A stretch of DNA of 64,000 nucleotides from Poriferisodalis sp965214215 (GTDB lineage: Bacteria > Actinomycetota > Acidimicrobiia > Acidimicrobiales > Poriferisodalaceae): contig NZ_CBDCBD010000003.1 of the NCBI RefSeq assembly GCF_965214215.1, forward strand, positions 2,728,001-2,792,000, written 5' to 3'. Shown here in pieces: positions 17,749 to 26,376 of the stretch (the stretch's first letter is position 1; each line of letters begins with the position of its first letter). Made by a program: the position numbers and the translations under genes. Below the pieces are notes generated by a model. That model saw only the letters and a list, made by a program, of their open reading frames with translations. It ran no database searches and was not told the origin of the DNA.

Positions 17749-18927
17749 ATGCTGACACGGCGGGGCCTCTCGGTGGGAATGGGCTCTGTCGTGGCCGCTG
17801 GGGCTGGGCGCCTCTTCGGCATGGGCGAGCTGCTCGTTCTTGCCGTCGCGGGCCTCGCGCTGGTGTGCAGCGCTGCGATATGGACCCGCACGCGCAGGAT
17901 CCGTCTGCGGATCCAGCGCTCGGTGCAGCCTGTGCGCGTCCACGCAGGCGGCAAAGCACGGGTGCAGCTCGCCCTCACCAACCTGGGCGGGCCATCCCCG
18001 GTGCTGCATATGACCGACCCGGTGAGCGGCACGCTCGGGGCACGACTGCACGTCGGTCCGTTGCTCACCGCTGAGCGCCTGAACACGTCGTACCTGCTGC
18101 CGACCCACCGCCGGGGTCGCCTCGAGATCGGTCCGGCGGTGGTCGATGTCGTCGATCCATTGGGCTTGTCGCGCACCCCGATCGGGTCCGGCCCTCAGAC
18201 GACGCTCGTCGTGTATCCCGCAACGCAGACACTGGTTCCGCCACGCCTTGCTCGGGGCCCTGAGCCGCTGGGACTTGCAGCCGACGCTCACACGCTGCAA
18301 CGCATCGGGGAAGATTTCTACTCACTGCGCGACTACACGGCTGGCGACGATGTCCGCCGCATTCACTGGCCTTCGACTGCCCGTCTCGGCCGTCCCATGG
18401 TGCGCGAAGACGAGGTCCCCCGCCGCAGCCGGGTCACGGTGGTGCTCGACACCCGCAGTACCGCCTTCGACGAAGCTCATTTCGAGCTGGCCGTGTCGGC
18501 CGCGGCCAGCGTGGTGCTCGCCAGCGCCGCTCGGCACGATCCGATCCGGCTGGTCACGGTCGCTGGGGCGGATACGGGCTTCGTGACCTCGGGGGAAGGC
18601 TTGGCGCAGCTGTTCGACTCCCTCGCCGACGTCTCCCCTTCGGCATCGGGATCGTTGCGCAGCGCACTCGCAGCCGCAGCGGCCACTGCGGTGGGCGCGG
18701 TGATCGTCGTGTTCGGGGGGACGGCACTTGATGCGGCTCGGGATGCTGAGGCGATTGCGGCTGCAAGCACGCGCAGCTCGTCGATGACGGTCATCCGCAT
18801 CTGCAGGTCCGGCGATTCTCTGCCGTCGGCCGGGCCGAGATTCCTCGACATCACCTCCGCCGCCGAGCTCGGACCCAAATGGGCAGCAGCCCAGGCGTCT
18901 GAACAGACCGCAGCAGTTCGCTCATGA
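17749..18927 (+). CDS. DUF58 domain membrane protein
   Basis: A 392-residue protein with an N-terminal membrane hairpin (about residues 15-45), an extracytoplasmic-looking beta-rich middle, and the DUF58 signature FYSLRDYTAGDDVRRIHW (about 187-204). A degenerate vWA-like domain with VVLDTRS follows. DUF58 proteins occur with MoxR ATPases and TgpA transglutaminases; a role in envelope assembly or stress is suspected but unproven. Its last four bases overlap the next start (ATGA), so the two are translationally coupled. Confidence 0.88.
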   Translation: MLTRRGLSVGMGSVVAAGAGRLFGMGELLVLAVAGLALVCSAAIWTRTRRIRLRIQRSVQPVRVHAGGKARVQLALTNLGGPSPVLHMTDPVSGTLGARLHVGPLLTAERLNTSYLLPTHRRGRLEIGPAVVDVVDPLGLSRTPIGSGPQTTLVVYPATQTLVPPRLARGPEPLGLAADAHTLQRIGEDFYSLRDYTAGDDVRRIHWPSTARLGRPMVREDEVPRRSRVTVVLDTRSTAFDEAHFELAVSAAASVVLASAARHDPIRLVTVAGADTGFVTSGEGLAQLFDSLADVSPSASGSLRSALAAAAATAVGAVIVVFGGTALDAARDAEAIAAASTRSSSMTVIRICRSGDSLPSAGPRFLDITSAAELGPKWAAAQASEQTAAVRS

Positions 18928-21200
18928 GGGGACGAAGTCTGTGGCAGGTGGAAATCTCCCTGTGGCTGCTGACGCTGGTGTCGGTCCTCATCGCTCGGCG
19001 CCTCTTCGACACGTGGGACTACGCACCCTTGTGGCTGATCCTGGCGATGGGTGGGCATGCGTCGGCCGCAGTGACGAGACGGCAGCGCTGGCCGCTCGCG
19101 GCGGCTGTGACGGCGTCGGTGGTGATGCTGATCATCGTCGAAGGGCTGGCGCTCTACTCCGACACCTTGTGGCTGCGCGTGGCGCCCAGCGCCGAGACGC
19201 TCCGTCAGGCCGCGGCTGACATCGCCGCAGCATGGAGGGCATTCGGCATCGTCGAGGCGCCGACACCTGCCACTGCCGGGTTCTTGGCAATCGGGGGCGT
19301 CGTCGTCTGGCTCGCAGCATTCGCCGCCGACACGCTGGCGCTGCGTGCGAAATCGATGGGCCCCGCATTGCTGCCCGCATTCGGCGTGCTCGCCTTTGTG
19401 GGGGCATTAGGCACCGATGCGTGGCGTATTCGCAGCGCTGCCGCCGTCATCGTGTGCGCCGTCGCGTTCGCAGCCGCATACGGCATCCACTACACCGGCG
19501 ACCGCACGGCGGTCGGATCATCGGAGCAGCGGCGTGCGTCGGTGCCGCTGCGTACAGCGCTGCGCTTGGGCACCGCCGCTGCCGTGGGCGCAGCGCTGCT
19601 GGTGCCGTTGCTGCCAGGCAGCGACGCTCCGGCGATCGTCTCATGGAAGGACCTCGACGGCACTGCCCCCGCGTCACGCGTGACGATCAGTCCCCTCGTC
19701 AACGCCCAAGGTCGCTTGGTAGGCACCTCGGGTGCAGAGCTGTTCCGCGTCCAAGCAGACGCGCCCGCGTATTGGAGGGTCTCGGGGCTCAGTCGCTTCG
19801 ACGGGACGTTCTGGGGCTCCGAACAGGTCTACGGAGATGCGACCCGACACTTGGGAGCGCGCGCCGATGACGACCTGCTCACCCAGCGGTTCACCGTCGG
19901 GGCGCTCGACAGCATCTGGCTGCCGGCCGCGTACGAGCCGGTCGGCTACCACGGTCCAGATGTGCTGTACGACCCCGAAACCGGCACGCTGGTCACTCAG
20001 CACAGCAATGAGCTCGAGCCCGGGATGACCTACACCGTCCACTCGGAGGCCGATGTCCCCTCCGTCGCCGGGCTCGTGGCCGCCGGCGACGAGGTTCCGC
20101 CCCACATCGCCGAAACGTACCTAGCGCTGCCCGAGGGCTTCAATGAACGCGTCGCCGGTCTCGCTGGCGACATCACGGCCGACGCGACGGGCCCCTATGC
20201 CAAGGCCCTGGCGCTGCAGAACTTTTTCCTCGAGAACTTCGTGTACGCGCTGCGGGTGCCCAGCGGGCATGACACCGAACGCATGGAACAGTTCCTGTTC
20301 TCCGAACGGCGCGGCTATTGCGAGCAATTCGCAGGCACCTACGCAGCGATGGCCCGAGCAATCGGATTGCCGTCGCGTGTTGCCGTGGGTTTCACCCCGG
20401 GCGAACTCGTCGACGGCACCTTCGTGGTCAGGGGCGAGCACTATCACGCGTGGCCAGAGATCTGGATTGCAGGGCGCTGGGTGTACTTCGAGCCCACGCC
20501 GGGGCGCGGGGCTCCAGGGGCTGTGGTGTACACCGGCGTGGCACCCCAGCAGGTGGTGCCCGGCGACCCAAACGCAGCTGGTGAGGCGGGCTCCGGGTTC
20601 ATCGGGGCGCAGGGCCTCGACGATCTGGAAGGGCTGTCAGGCGATCTCGAGGGATTCGTGGATGTCCTGGATTTCGAGGGTTCACAGTCCCCGACCGGCA
20701 GCTGGTCGGAGTGGCTTGTCGTGCCGTTCTACGCCGTTCTGGCAGTCGGCGTCGGATGGCTCGTCACCGTGCCATCGGTCGTGCGCATCCGCCGAGCTCT
20801 GCACCATCGCCGGGCCCGTCACGATGAGCGCGCCGCGGTTGCCGCTGCGTGGGACGATGTTGCGGAGACCCTGTTCAGTCTCGGTATCGATCAGCGGGCC
20901 GCGGAGACGCACACCGAATTCGCCGATCGTGTCGACCGCCGGCTGCGTATCGATTCCGGCGAGATGCATGCTCTGGCCGCTGCCGCTCAGGAAGCGGCTT
21001 TTGCCTCCGAGCCGCCGACGCCGCAGACGGTTGCAGGCGCCAGAGAGCATGCGCAGCACCTCGAGTCGCGCATCCGGTCTGCTCGCAGCCGATGGGATCG
21101 CCTGGGGACTGCCTGCCGCCCGGCGGCGATGGTCGCCGGCCCTCGCTCACGGCGCCGCCGGCGCAGCACGCTCGACGGCGAGATGACGAAGACCGGCTAG
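18924..21200 (+). CDS. TgpA-type transmembrane transglutaminase-like protein
   Basis: A 758-residue protein with several N-terminal membrane helices (to about residue 240), a TgpA N-terminal region, and a transglutaminase core. The core has the catalytic Cys in RRGYCEQFAGTY (about 468) and His in EHYHAWPEIW (about 507). The third residue falls in WVYFEPTPG, where Glu stands in the usual Asp position as in TgpA proteins. One further membrane helix (about 605-625) and a DUF4129-like C-terminus follow. It starts at ATG 18924 overlapping the DUF58 stop. Its TAG stop lies in CTAG shared with the convergent DUF3040 gene. Confidence 0.9.
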   Translation: MRGRSLWQVEISLWLLTLVSVLIARRLFDTWDYAPLWLILAMGGHASAAVTRRQRWPLAAAVTASVVMLIIVEGLALYSDTLWLRVAPSAETLRQAAADIAAAWRAFGIVEAPTPATAGFLAIGGVVVWLAAFAADTLALRAKSMGPALLPAFGVLAFVGALGTDAWRIRSAAAVIVCAVAFAAAYGIHYTGDRTAVGSSEQRRASVPLRTALRLGTAAAVGAALLVPLLPGSDAPAIVSWKDLDGTAPASRVTISPLVNAQGRLVGTSGAELFRVQADAPAYWRVSGLSRFDGTFWGSEQVYGDATRHLGARADDDLLTQRFTVGALDSIWLPAAYEPVGYHGPDVLYDPETGTLVTQHSNELEPGMTYTVHSEADVPSVAGLVAAGDEVPPHIAETYLALPEGFNERVAGLAGDITADATGPYAKALALQNFFLENFVYALRVPSGHDTERMEQFLFSERRGYCEQFAGTYAAMARAIGLPSRVAVGFTPGELVDGTFVVRGEHYHAWPEIWIAGRWVYFEPTPGRGAPGAVVYTGVAPQQVVPGDPNAAGEAGSGFIGAQGLDDLEGLSGDLEGFVDVLDFEGSQSPTGSWSEWLVVPFYAVLAVGVGWLVTVPSVVRIRRALHHRRARHDERAAVAAAWDDVAETLFSLGIDQRAAETHTEFADRVDRRLRIDSGEMHALAAAAQEAAFASEPPTPQTVAGAREHAQHLESRIRSARSRWDRLGTACRPAAMVAGPRSRRRRRSTLDGEMTKTG

Positions 21201-21580
21201 CTGGGGTCGTCGCGAAAACGGCGCCTCATACGGTCGCCGAAAGATGCCGAACTGTCGGGCTTGGTGCGCTTCGCGATCGAATCGGAGACCTTCTCGAGAC
21301 CCAGTCTGCCCATCTTGCGGACGTTGCGCTCGATCACGACTGCACTCGCGAACACCACCAGGAATGCGACGAAAGACAGCGCGAAGTGCACCTGCAGGCC
21401 CAAGCCGATGCCGACCAGACCCAGGATCCCGCCCAGCACAGCCCAGCGGATGTTGCGCAGGGCATGGCGAGTCAGCGTGGTCTCAGACACTTCCCGCGCG
21501 AACTCCGGGTCAGTGTCGTAGAAGTCCTTCTCGATCTCGAGCAGGATCCGTTGTTCGTCTTCGGAAAGCGGCACGCACAA
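21197..21580 (-). CDS. DUF3040 family membrane protein
   Basis: A 127-residue protein starting MCVPLSEDEQRILLEIEKDFYDTDP, the DUF3040 N-terminal signature, then two membrane helices (about 46-66 and 69-87) and a charged C-terminal tail. DUF3040 proteins are near-universal in Actinomycetota and of unknown function. The gene converges on the transglutaminase gene; both stop codons are TAG and share the palindrome CTAG at 21197-21200. Confidence 0.9.
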   Translation of the reverse strand: MCVPLSEDEQRILLEIEKDFYDTDPEFAREVSETTLTRHALRNIRWAVLGGILGLVGIGLGLQVHFALSFVAFLVVFASAVVIERNVRKMGRLGLEKVSDSIAKRTKPDSSASFGDRMRRRFRDDPS

Positions 21581-21679
21581 ACTCCAAATGCTGTCTCACC
21601 GATGTTGGGTCCAGTGTAGGACCGCGCCTAGCACTACCTCCACGCACCCCGCGTGCTTCGTGCCGACGCAGCAGTGGTT

Positions 21680-23074
21680 TCAGCGGCCCCAGCGGCGTTC
21701 GCCGGGCTGACCGCCTCGCAAGGCAGCCGAGCCGTGCGCAATCACGGCACGGCCAAAACGGTCTCGAATGGCGTCCAGGGCGTCAGCAATCTGGAGGTCG
21801 AGTTCAGAGTCGCCGGTCGGGCCGCGGTCCGCGTCGCCACTGCGCGCTGGATCAGCATCGGATCGCATGCCCAAGTCGAATGCGAGCTGGAGTGGGGCCG
21901 AGGGCTGCGCGGAGTCTTCGTCGACAGCGGCTGCGTCAGCCTCGGTCCCGCCAGAGGCCGTCCCCTCCAGAATCGACACCGTCAGGTTCGACATCGCCAC
22001 GCCCAGCAAGCGGATTCCCCCGCCGAGATCGAGGGTGCCGATAAGCCGCTGTGCCACCTGCGCGACCTTCGTGCCGGTTTGGACCGGCTCGTCGAGCGTG
22101 TGCGCTCGCGTCCGCAGCGAGAAGTCAGGATGCTTCACCTTGACCGTGACGGTCCGCCCCGACAGCCCGTGGGCGCGCAGACGTGACGCGACGGCATCGG
22201 CGAGCCGGATCGCTTCACCTCGAATGAGATCTGCATCAATCAGGTCAAATTCGAATGTCTGCTCGTGGCTGATCGAACGCGGTATCCCGCCTCGATGTAC
22301 CGGCCGGTCATCACGTCCCTGTGCGAGTGCCGCCAGGTGCGCGCCGTGCGCCGTGCCGACAGCGGAGATCAGCCGCTCCAGCGGCACCGCCGCCAAGTCG
22401 CCCACGGTGTGCACATCGATCTCGTGGAGCCGACGCAGCGTCACCGGTCCCACACCCCACAGCGCCTCCGCGCGGTGGGCCCGCAGGAATTCCAGCTCGT
22501 CCGCGACACATACCACCCGAACGCCGATCCCTGGCTCGGGGCCAGTCGAGCGCACGGCCGGCTTCGCCGCTTCCGAGGCGAGCTTTGCCAAGGTCTTGTT
22601 GGAGGCGACTCCCACGGAACATTCAAGTGCCACCGCGTCGCGGATTGCATCGCGCAGGTGCCACGCGATCTGAGGCGACGGGCCGAAGAGCCGGTGGGCG
22701 CCGGAGACATCCAAAAAGGCCTCATCCAGCGCAATCGGCTCCACATGAGGTGTGACCGACTCAAAGACTTCCGCGATTGCCGAAGAGGCCTCGACGTAGC
22801 CAGAGAAATCCGACGTGATGACCGCAGCCCCCGGACACAGCCGGCGCGCCTGTGCGGTCGGCATCGCCGCATGAACGCCCGACGCCCGCGCTTCGTAGCT
22901 AGCCGATGCGACGACACCGCGCCTGCCTGATCCCCCCACGATCACCGGGCGCCCGACCAGCGACGGATCGCGCTTGCGTTCCACCTCCACGTAGAACGCG
23001 TCCATGTCGACGTGCAGGATCGGGAGCTCGCTGGGATCGGTTGGGTCGGGCAGTCGATGCGGTGATCGGCTCAT
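21680..23074 (-). CDS. dinB: DNA polymerase IV (Y family)
   Basis: Translesion DNA polymerase. The 464 residues have the palm metal site HVDMDAFYVEVE (about 21-32), the finger motif YEARASGVHAAMP, the second acidic motif PIALDEAFLDVSG, and a helix-hairpin-helix thumb (ALWGVGPVTLRRL). The C-terminal little-finger domain is present. After it comes an acidic, low-complexity extension of about 90 residues, longer than in E. coli DinB (351 residues), ending without an obvious beta-clamp motif. The start is the ATG at 23074. Confidence 0.95.
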   Translation of the reverse strand: MSRSPHRLPDPTDPSELPILHVDMDAFYVEVERKRDPSLVGRPVIVGGSGRRGVVASASYEARASGVHAAMPTAQARRLCPGAAVITSDFSGYVEASSAIAEVFESVTPHVEPIALDEAFLDVSGAHRLFGPSPQIAWHLRDAIRDAVALECSVGVASNKTLAKLASEAAKPAVRSTGPEPGIGVRVVCVADELEFLRAHRAEALWGVGPVTLRRLHEIDVHTVGDLAAVPLERLISAVGTAHGAHLAALAQGRDDRPVHRGGIPRSISHEQTFEFDLIDADLIRGEAIRLADAVASRLRAHGLSGRTVTVKVKHPDFSLRTRAHTLDEPVQTGTKVAQVAQRLIGTLDLGGGIRLLGVAMSNLTVSILEGTASGGTEADAAAVDEDSAQPSAPLQLAFDLGMRSDADPARSGDADRGPTGDSELDLQIADALDAIRDRFGRAVIAHGSAALRGGQPGERRWGR

Positions 23075-23097
23075 GGGACTGCGGTGAGTCGCTGCGG

Positions 23098-23604
23098 TCA
23101 GCGCCCCTCGGGCGTCACCACCAAGCCGCTGCGATGATCGCCGGTCACGGTGTATCGGAACACGTGGCCCCGCGGAGCACCGCCGTCCAGGTACACGAGC
23201 AGCGGTTCAGCCATCCATGCGTACTGGCCTGTAAGTAGATCCTCGAGTTCGCCGATGCGCACCCATCGAGCATCGAAGACGATGCCATCGGGGTCGTCGA
23301 TATCGAGGTCACCGCTCCACTGCTGGGCCTCGTGAACCTCGACCTTCAAGAACCAACCGGGTCCGCCGGTGCCGTCGGCCTCGACGGTATAGAGGGGCCC
23401 GTCCCAAGCTGCGACCTGCAAGCCGGTCTCCTCGGCAACCTCACGGGTCAATGCCCCGAGCACCGTCTCGCCTGGATCGACGACTCCGCCCGGCGTACTC
23501 CAGTCGGTGCTGCCATTGCGTCGACGGTTGTTGACCATGAGCACAGCACCGTCGTGCGCAAGAATGCCGCCGGCAACAGCCCATCGGTGCACATCAGAGG
23601 GCAC
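23098..23604 (-). CDS. Nudix hydrolase
   Basis: A 168-residue Nudix protein with the box GGVVDPGETVLGALTREVAEETGL (glycines and the REVAEE catalytic helix intact). Nudix enzymes hydrolyse nucleoside diphosphate derivatives; the substrate is not evident. I place the start at the GTG at 23604 (MPSDVHRWAVAGGIL). The frame stays open a further 420 bp upstream but only antisense to the divergent membrane protein gene. It ends 23 bp before dinB starts, on the same strand, so cotranscription with dinB is likely. Confidence 0.88.
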   Translation of the reverse strand: MPSDVHRWAVAGGILAHDGAVLMVNNRRRNGSTDWSTPGGVVDPGETVLGALTREVAEETGLQVAAWDGPLYTVEADGTGGPGWFLKVEVHEAQQWSGDLDIDDPDGIVFDARWVRIGELEDLLTGQYAWMAEPLLVYLDGGAPRGHVFRYTVTGDHRSGLVVTPEGR

Positions 23605-23704
23605 TCCGGCAGTCTGCCACGCAAGCCGGGCGCCTGAGCCGACACCCAACGCAGAGCGCCGCACGCTCGGGCGATTGACGGTCTGGGTCTCGCCTGGCCG
23701 TACC

Positions 23705-24193
23705 ATGGCCCGGGTGAGCGTGCAGGGCGACGACTGGCCGCGCAGCGGTCCGCAGAAACCAGGGGCCCCCGCCAGCGCCGACGATCCGATGGACGGCGGC
23801 ATCGGGCTCACTGCTGCGCCCACCGCTTTGCCCTCCGTGCTCGCCCGCGCAGTGGCCTTCGCCGCGATTGTCGTCGCCGCAGTCTGTGGCGGGCTTGCGG
23901 GCTGGGCGACGGGCGCCCTGCAGTGCAGCCTGAACTGCGTCGGCCCCGCGCTGGGCGGGACCGTCATCGGAGCGCTGGCAGCCGCGGCAGGCGTCGCTGC
24001 ACTCGCAGCGCTCGTGCTGCGCTCCATGAGCGAATGGGCCGATCAGGCCTCAGTGCGGGAGCGCCGGGGAGAACAGCGCCCGGGCCAAGGTGCAACCGGC
24101 ACAGCATCGCCTGCCTACGACGACACGGCCGGCTTCGGGCACTGGGAGCCGTTCTACGATGCTGGGTTCGGCGACGGCGCAGGCGGCGAATAG
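23705..24193 (+). CDS. Hypothetical two-helix membrane protein heading the mtrAB-like operon
   Basis: I do not recognise this 162-residue protein. It has a proline/glycine-rich N-terminus (1-43), a hydrophobic segment at about 47-68, a Cys-Ser-Leu-Asn-Cys loop, a second hydrophobic segment at about 80-104, and an acidic/aromatic tail with GHWEPFYDAGF. The start is ATG 23705 (GTG 23714 is an alternative). It ends 5 bp before the response regulator, so it is probably the first gene of that operon. A possible link to the kinase signal is inference from position only. Confidence 0.6.
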   Translation: MARVSVQGDDWPRSGPQKPGAPASADDPMDGGIGLTAAPTALPSVLARAVAFAAIVVAAVCGGLAGWATGALQCSLNCVGPALGGTVIGALAAAAGVAALAALVLRSMSEWADQASVRERRGEQRPGQGATGTASPAYDDTAGFGHWEPFYDAGFGDGAGGE

Positions 24194-24198
24194 GCAGT

Positions 24199-24885
24199 AT
24201 GACGGTGACCACCAACGTTCTCGCAGTCGAAGATGACGAGCGAATCCGCACGGCGCTGCGCCTCGCGCTGGAAGACGAAGGCTGGCAGGTCAGCGAGGCA
24301 GAGTCGTGCGAGGAGGCTCTCGAGCAGTTCACACCTGAGAGCACCGACGTCGTGCTGGTCGACATCATGCTCCCGGGTCTCGACGGGTTCGAACTGTGCC
24401 GCTCGATCCGCCGCATCAGCCATGTGCCGATCATCATGGTGACTGCGCGTGACGACACCCATGACGTCGTAGCCGGACTCGAGGCCGGTGCCGACGACTA
24501 CCTCACCAAGCCCTTCGCGCCTAACGAACTGTCCGCCCGAATCAGGGCTCTGCTGCGCCGGAGCCGGACTGTGGACGGCAGCGGCCTGCCGCGCACAGTC
24601 GGCGATCTCGAGATCTACCCCGACGAAGGCGTCGTGACCAAAGGCGGCGACGAACTGCACCTCACCAAGACGGAGTTCCGACTGCTCTGCGAGCTGTCCG
24701 ACAATCCCGGCAAAGTGATGAGCCGCGAGCAACTGCTCGAGCGAGTCTGGGGCTACGACTACTTCGGCGACGGCCGGCTCGTCGATGTTCACGTGCGCCG
24801 GTTGCGCCTCAAGATCGAGGACGACCCGGCCAGCCCGCGCTACGTGGCGACGGCCCGCGGCTTGGGCTACAAGCTGCGATCCTGA
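24199..24885 (+). CDS. mtrA: OmpR-family response regulator, MtrA-like
   Basis: A 228-residue two-domain regulator. The receiver domain has the acidic pocket EDD (11-13), the phospho-acceptor Asp55 in VLVDIMLPG, and the Lys in YLTKPFAP (about 104). The C-terminal winged helix has LTKTEFRLLCEL and YFGDGRLVDVHVRRLR. In Actinomycetota the MtrAB pair controls cell wall and division genes. The assignment as MtrA rests on sequence type and the following histidine kinase and GerMN lipoprotein, which mirror mtrA-mtrB-lpqB. It ends one base before the duplicated leader of the kinase gene. Confidence 0.87.
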   Translation: MTVTTNVLAVEDDERIRTALRLALEDEGWQVSEAESCEEALEQFTPESTDVVLVDIMLPGLDGFELCRSIRRISHVPIIMVTARDDTHDVVAGLEAGADDYLTKPFAPNELSARIRALLRRSRTVDGSGLPRTVGDLEIYPDEGVVTKGGDELHLTKTEFRLLCELSDNPGKVMSREQLLERVWGYDYFGDGRLVDVHVRRLRLKIEDDPASPRYVATARGLGYKLRS

Positions 24886-24886
24886 C

Positions 24887-24964
24887 GTGAGGTTGCGGTG
24901 GCCGCGCCCACTGCGGCGGCTGCCGTGCCCGATGGCGGCACCCGCTCGCAGAGTGGTGACATGA
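24887..24964 (+). other. Mini-ORF made by out-of-frame 5' duplication of the kinase gene
   Basis: A GTG at 24887 opens a 25-codon frame whose first 13 codons match the true kinase N-terminus (VRLRWPRPLRRLP) and which ends at TGA 24962-24964, overlapping the kinase ATG at 24961 (ATGA). The mini-ORF starts one base after the response regulator stop. It would couple translation of the two genes. No function is known; expression is unproven. Confidence 0.4.
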
Positions 24965-24999
24965 GGTTGCGGTGGCCGCGCCCACTGCGGCGGCTGCCG
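24888..24999. repeat. Direct repeat, 38 bp perfect, period 74
   Basis: Copies at 24888-24925 and 24962-24999 are identical over 38 bp. The base before differs and changes the start codon (GTG in copy 1, ATG in copy 2). The 74-bp offset is not a multiple of three, so copy 1 is out of frame with the kinase. Confidence 0.95.
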
Positions 25000-26376
25000 C
25001 TACGCGCTCGGGTTGTCGGGGCGTTCACGCTTGGCGCGATGCTGGCGGCGTTCCTGCTGGTCGTCATGACCTACAGCCTCTCCCGAGGCTCGATGCTGGG
25101 CCTGCGCCAAGATTCCTCCGAGGCCCAGTTCTTCGCGAATGCGACGCAGGTGCAGGGCTCGCTGCGTGCGGAGAGCCCCGACTTCGCCGTCCTCTTGGAA
25201 TCGCTTCCCAGCCTCAGCGGCAGCCGCTCCATCGTCCGCACCGGGCCCGACGTCTGGCGATCTCCGTCGCTCGTGCCCAGCGACCTGCCCGACGAGTTCG
25301 TGGATGCGGTGGAGCGGTCTGACGAGGCCCACGCGATGCGATACCGGCTCGACGGTGTTCCCCAGCTCGCGCTGGGTCTGCGCTTGCGTCCGTCTGCGGT
25401 GTCCCAGCTCAGCGAAACGCTGTACTTCGAGGTGGTCCCCCTCTCTGAGATCGAGGCCACGCTCGCGAGCTTGCGCCTGATCCTCGGCGTGGGCGCCGCG
25501 CTGACGGTGCTCATCGGCGTCGCCGTCGGCGCCTGGGCGGGCGGACGGTTGTTGCGACCGCTGGCAACGGTGTCCGATGCTGCGAACTCGATCGCTCACG
25601 GCCGCTTCGACACGCGCGTCGAACGCAGCGACGACCCCGACCTCGCCGTGATCGTGGAGTCGTTCAACGACATGGCCGATGCCATGGAACGCCGGATTGC
25701 GCGTGACGCCAGGTTCGCGTCCGACGTGAGCCATGAGTTGCGTTCACCGCTGCAGACCCTGCGGAGCTCGATCGACTACCTCAGCGGCCATCGCGACGAT
25801 CTGTCGGCTCAAGGTGCAACGGCACTGGATCTGCTCGCTTCGGAGGTCGACAGGTTCCAACAGCTCGTACAGGATCTGCTGGAGATATCTCGCCCCGATG
25901 CGGACGGTTCGGTCTTCGAACGCGGCCTCGTCAACATCACCGAGTTGGTCCAGCATCGCGTCGCCACGCACGGGTCCGACGTCACACTGGACATCAGCGC
26001 GACTGCGACCGATGCAGTCGTGATCGGCGACAAGCGAGGACTTGCGCAGGTCTTCGACAACCTGCTGCGAAATGCCGACAAGCACGGCGGCGGCGTTGCC
26101 CGCGTGGAGATCTCCCGACCGGGCAATTCGGTTCGAGTCGCCGTCGAGGACGACGGCCCGGGGGTAGCGCCCTCCGAACGCGAGCTCGTGTTCGAGCGTT
26201 TCACGCGCGGTGCTGCGGCGCGCAAGCGAGGAGCAGGCAGTGGCGCTGGTCTCGGACTGGCGCTGGTGTACGAGCACACCCGCCGACATGGGGGAACTGT
26301 GCACGTGGAGGCACGCCCCGACGGCCAGCGCGGAGCGCGTTTCGTCGTCAGACTTCCCATCGCGGGGCACCGATGA
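24961..26376 (+). CDS. mtrB: Sensor histidine kinase, MtrB-like
   Basis: Membrane kinase of 471 residues: cytoplasmic basic N-terminus, membrane helix (about 18-38), extracytoplasmic sensor (about 40-165), second helix (about 172-196), HAMP domain, HisKA with the phospho-His in SDVSHELRSPLQTL (about 258), and an HATPase domain with NLLRNADKHGG, EDDGPGV and GAGSGAGLGLALV. The start at ATG 24961 gives the clean MRLRWPRPLRRLPLRARVV N-terminus. A GTG at 24898 in the same frame would add 21 residues translated from the duplicated DNA in another frame. It overlaps the lipoprotein gene by 4 bp. Confidence 0.92.
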   Translation: MRLRWPRPLRRLPLRARVVGAFTLGAMLAAFLLVVMTYSLSRGSMLGLRQDSSEAQFFANATQVQGSLRAESPDFAVLLESLPSLSGSRSIVRTGPDVWRSPSLVPSDLPDEFVDAVERSDEAHAMRYRLDGVPQLALGLRLRPSAVSQLSETLYFEVVPLSEIEATLASLRLILGVGAALTVLIGVAVGAWAGGRLLRPLATVSDAANSIAHGRFDTRVERSDDPDLAVIVESFNDMADAMERRIARDARFASDVSHELRSPLQTLRSSIDYLSGHRDDLSAQGATALDLLASEVDRFQQLVQDLLEISRPDADGSVFERGLVNITELVQHRVATHGSDVTLDISATATDAVVIGDKRGLAQVFDNLLRNADKHGGGVARVEISRPGNSVRVAVEDDGPGVAPSERELVFERFTRGAAARKRGAGSGAGLGLALVYEHTRRHGGTVHVEARPDGQRGARFVVRLPIAGHR

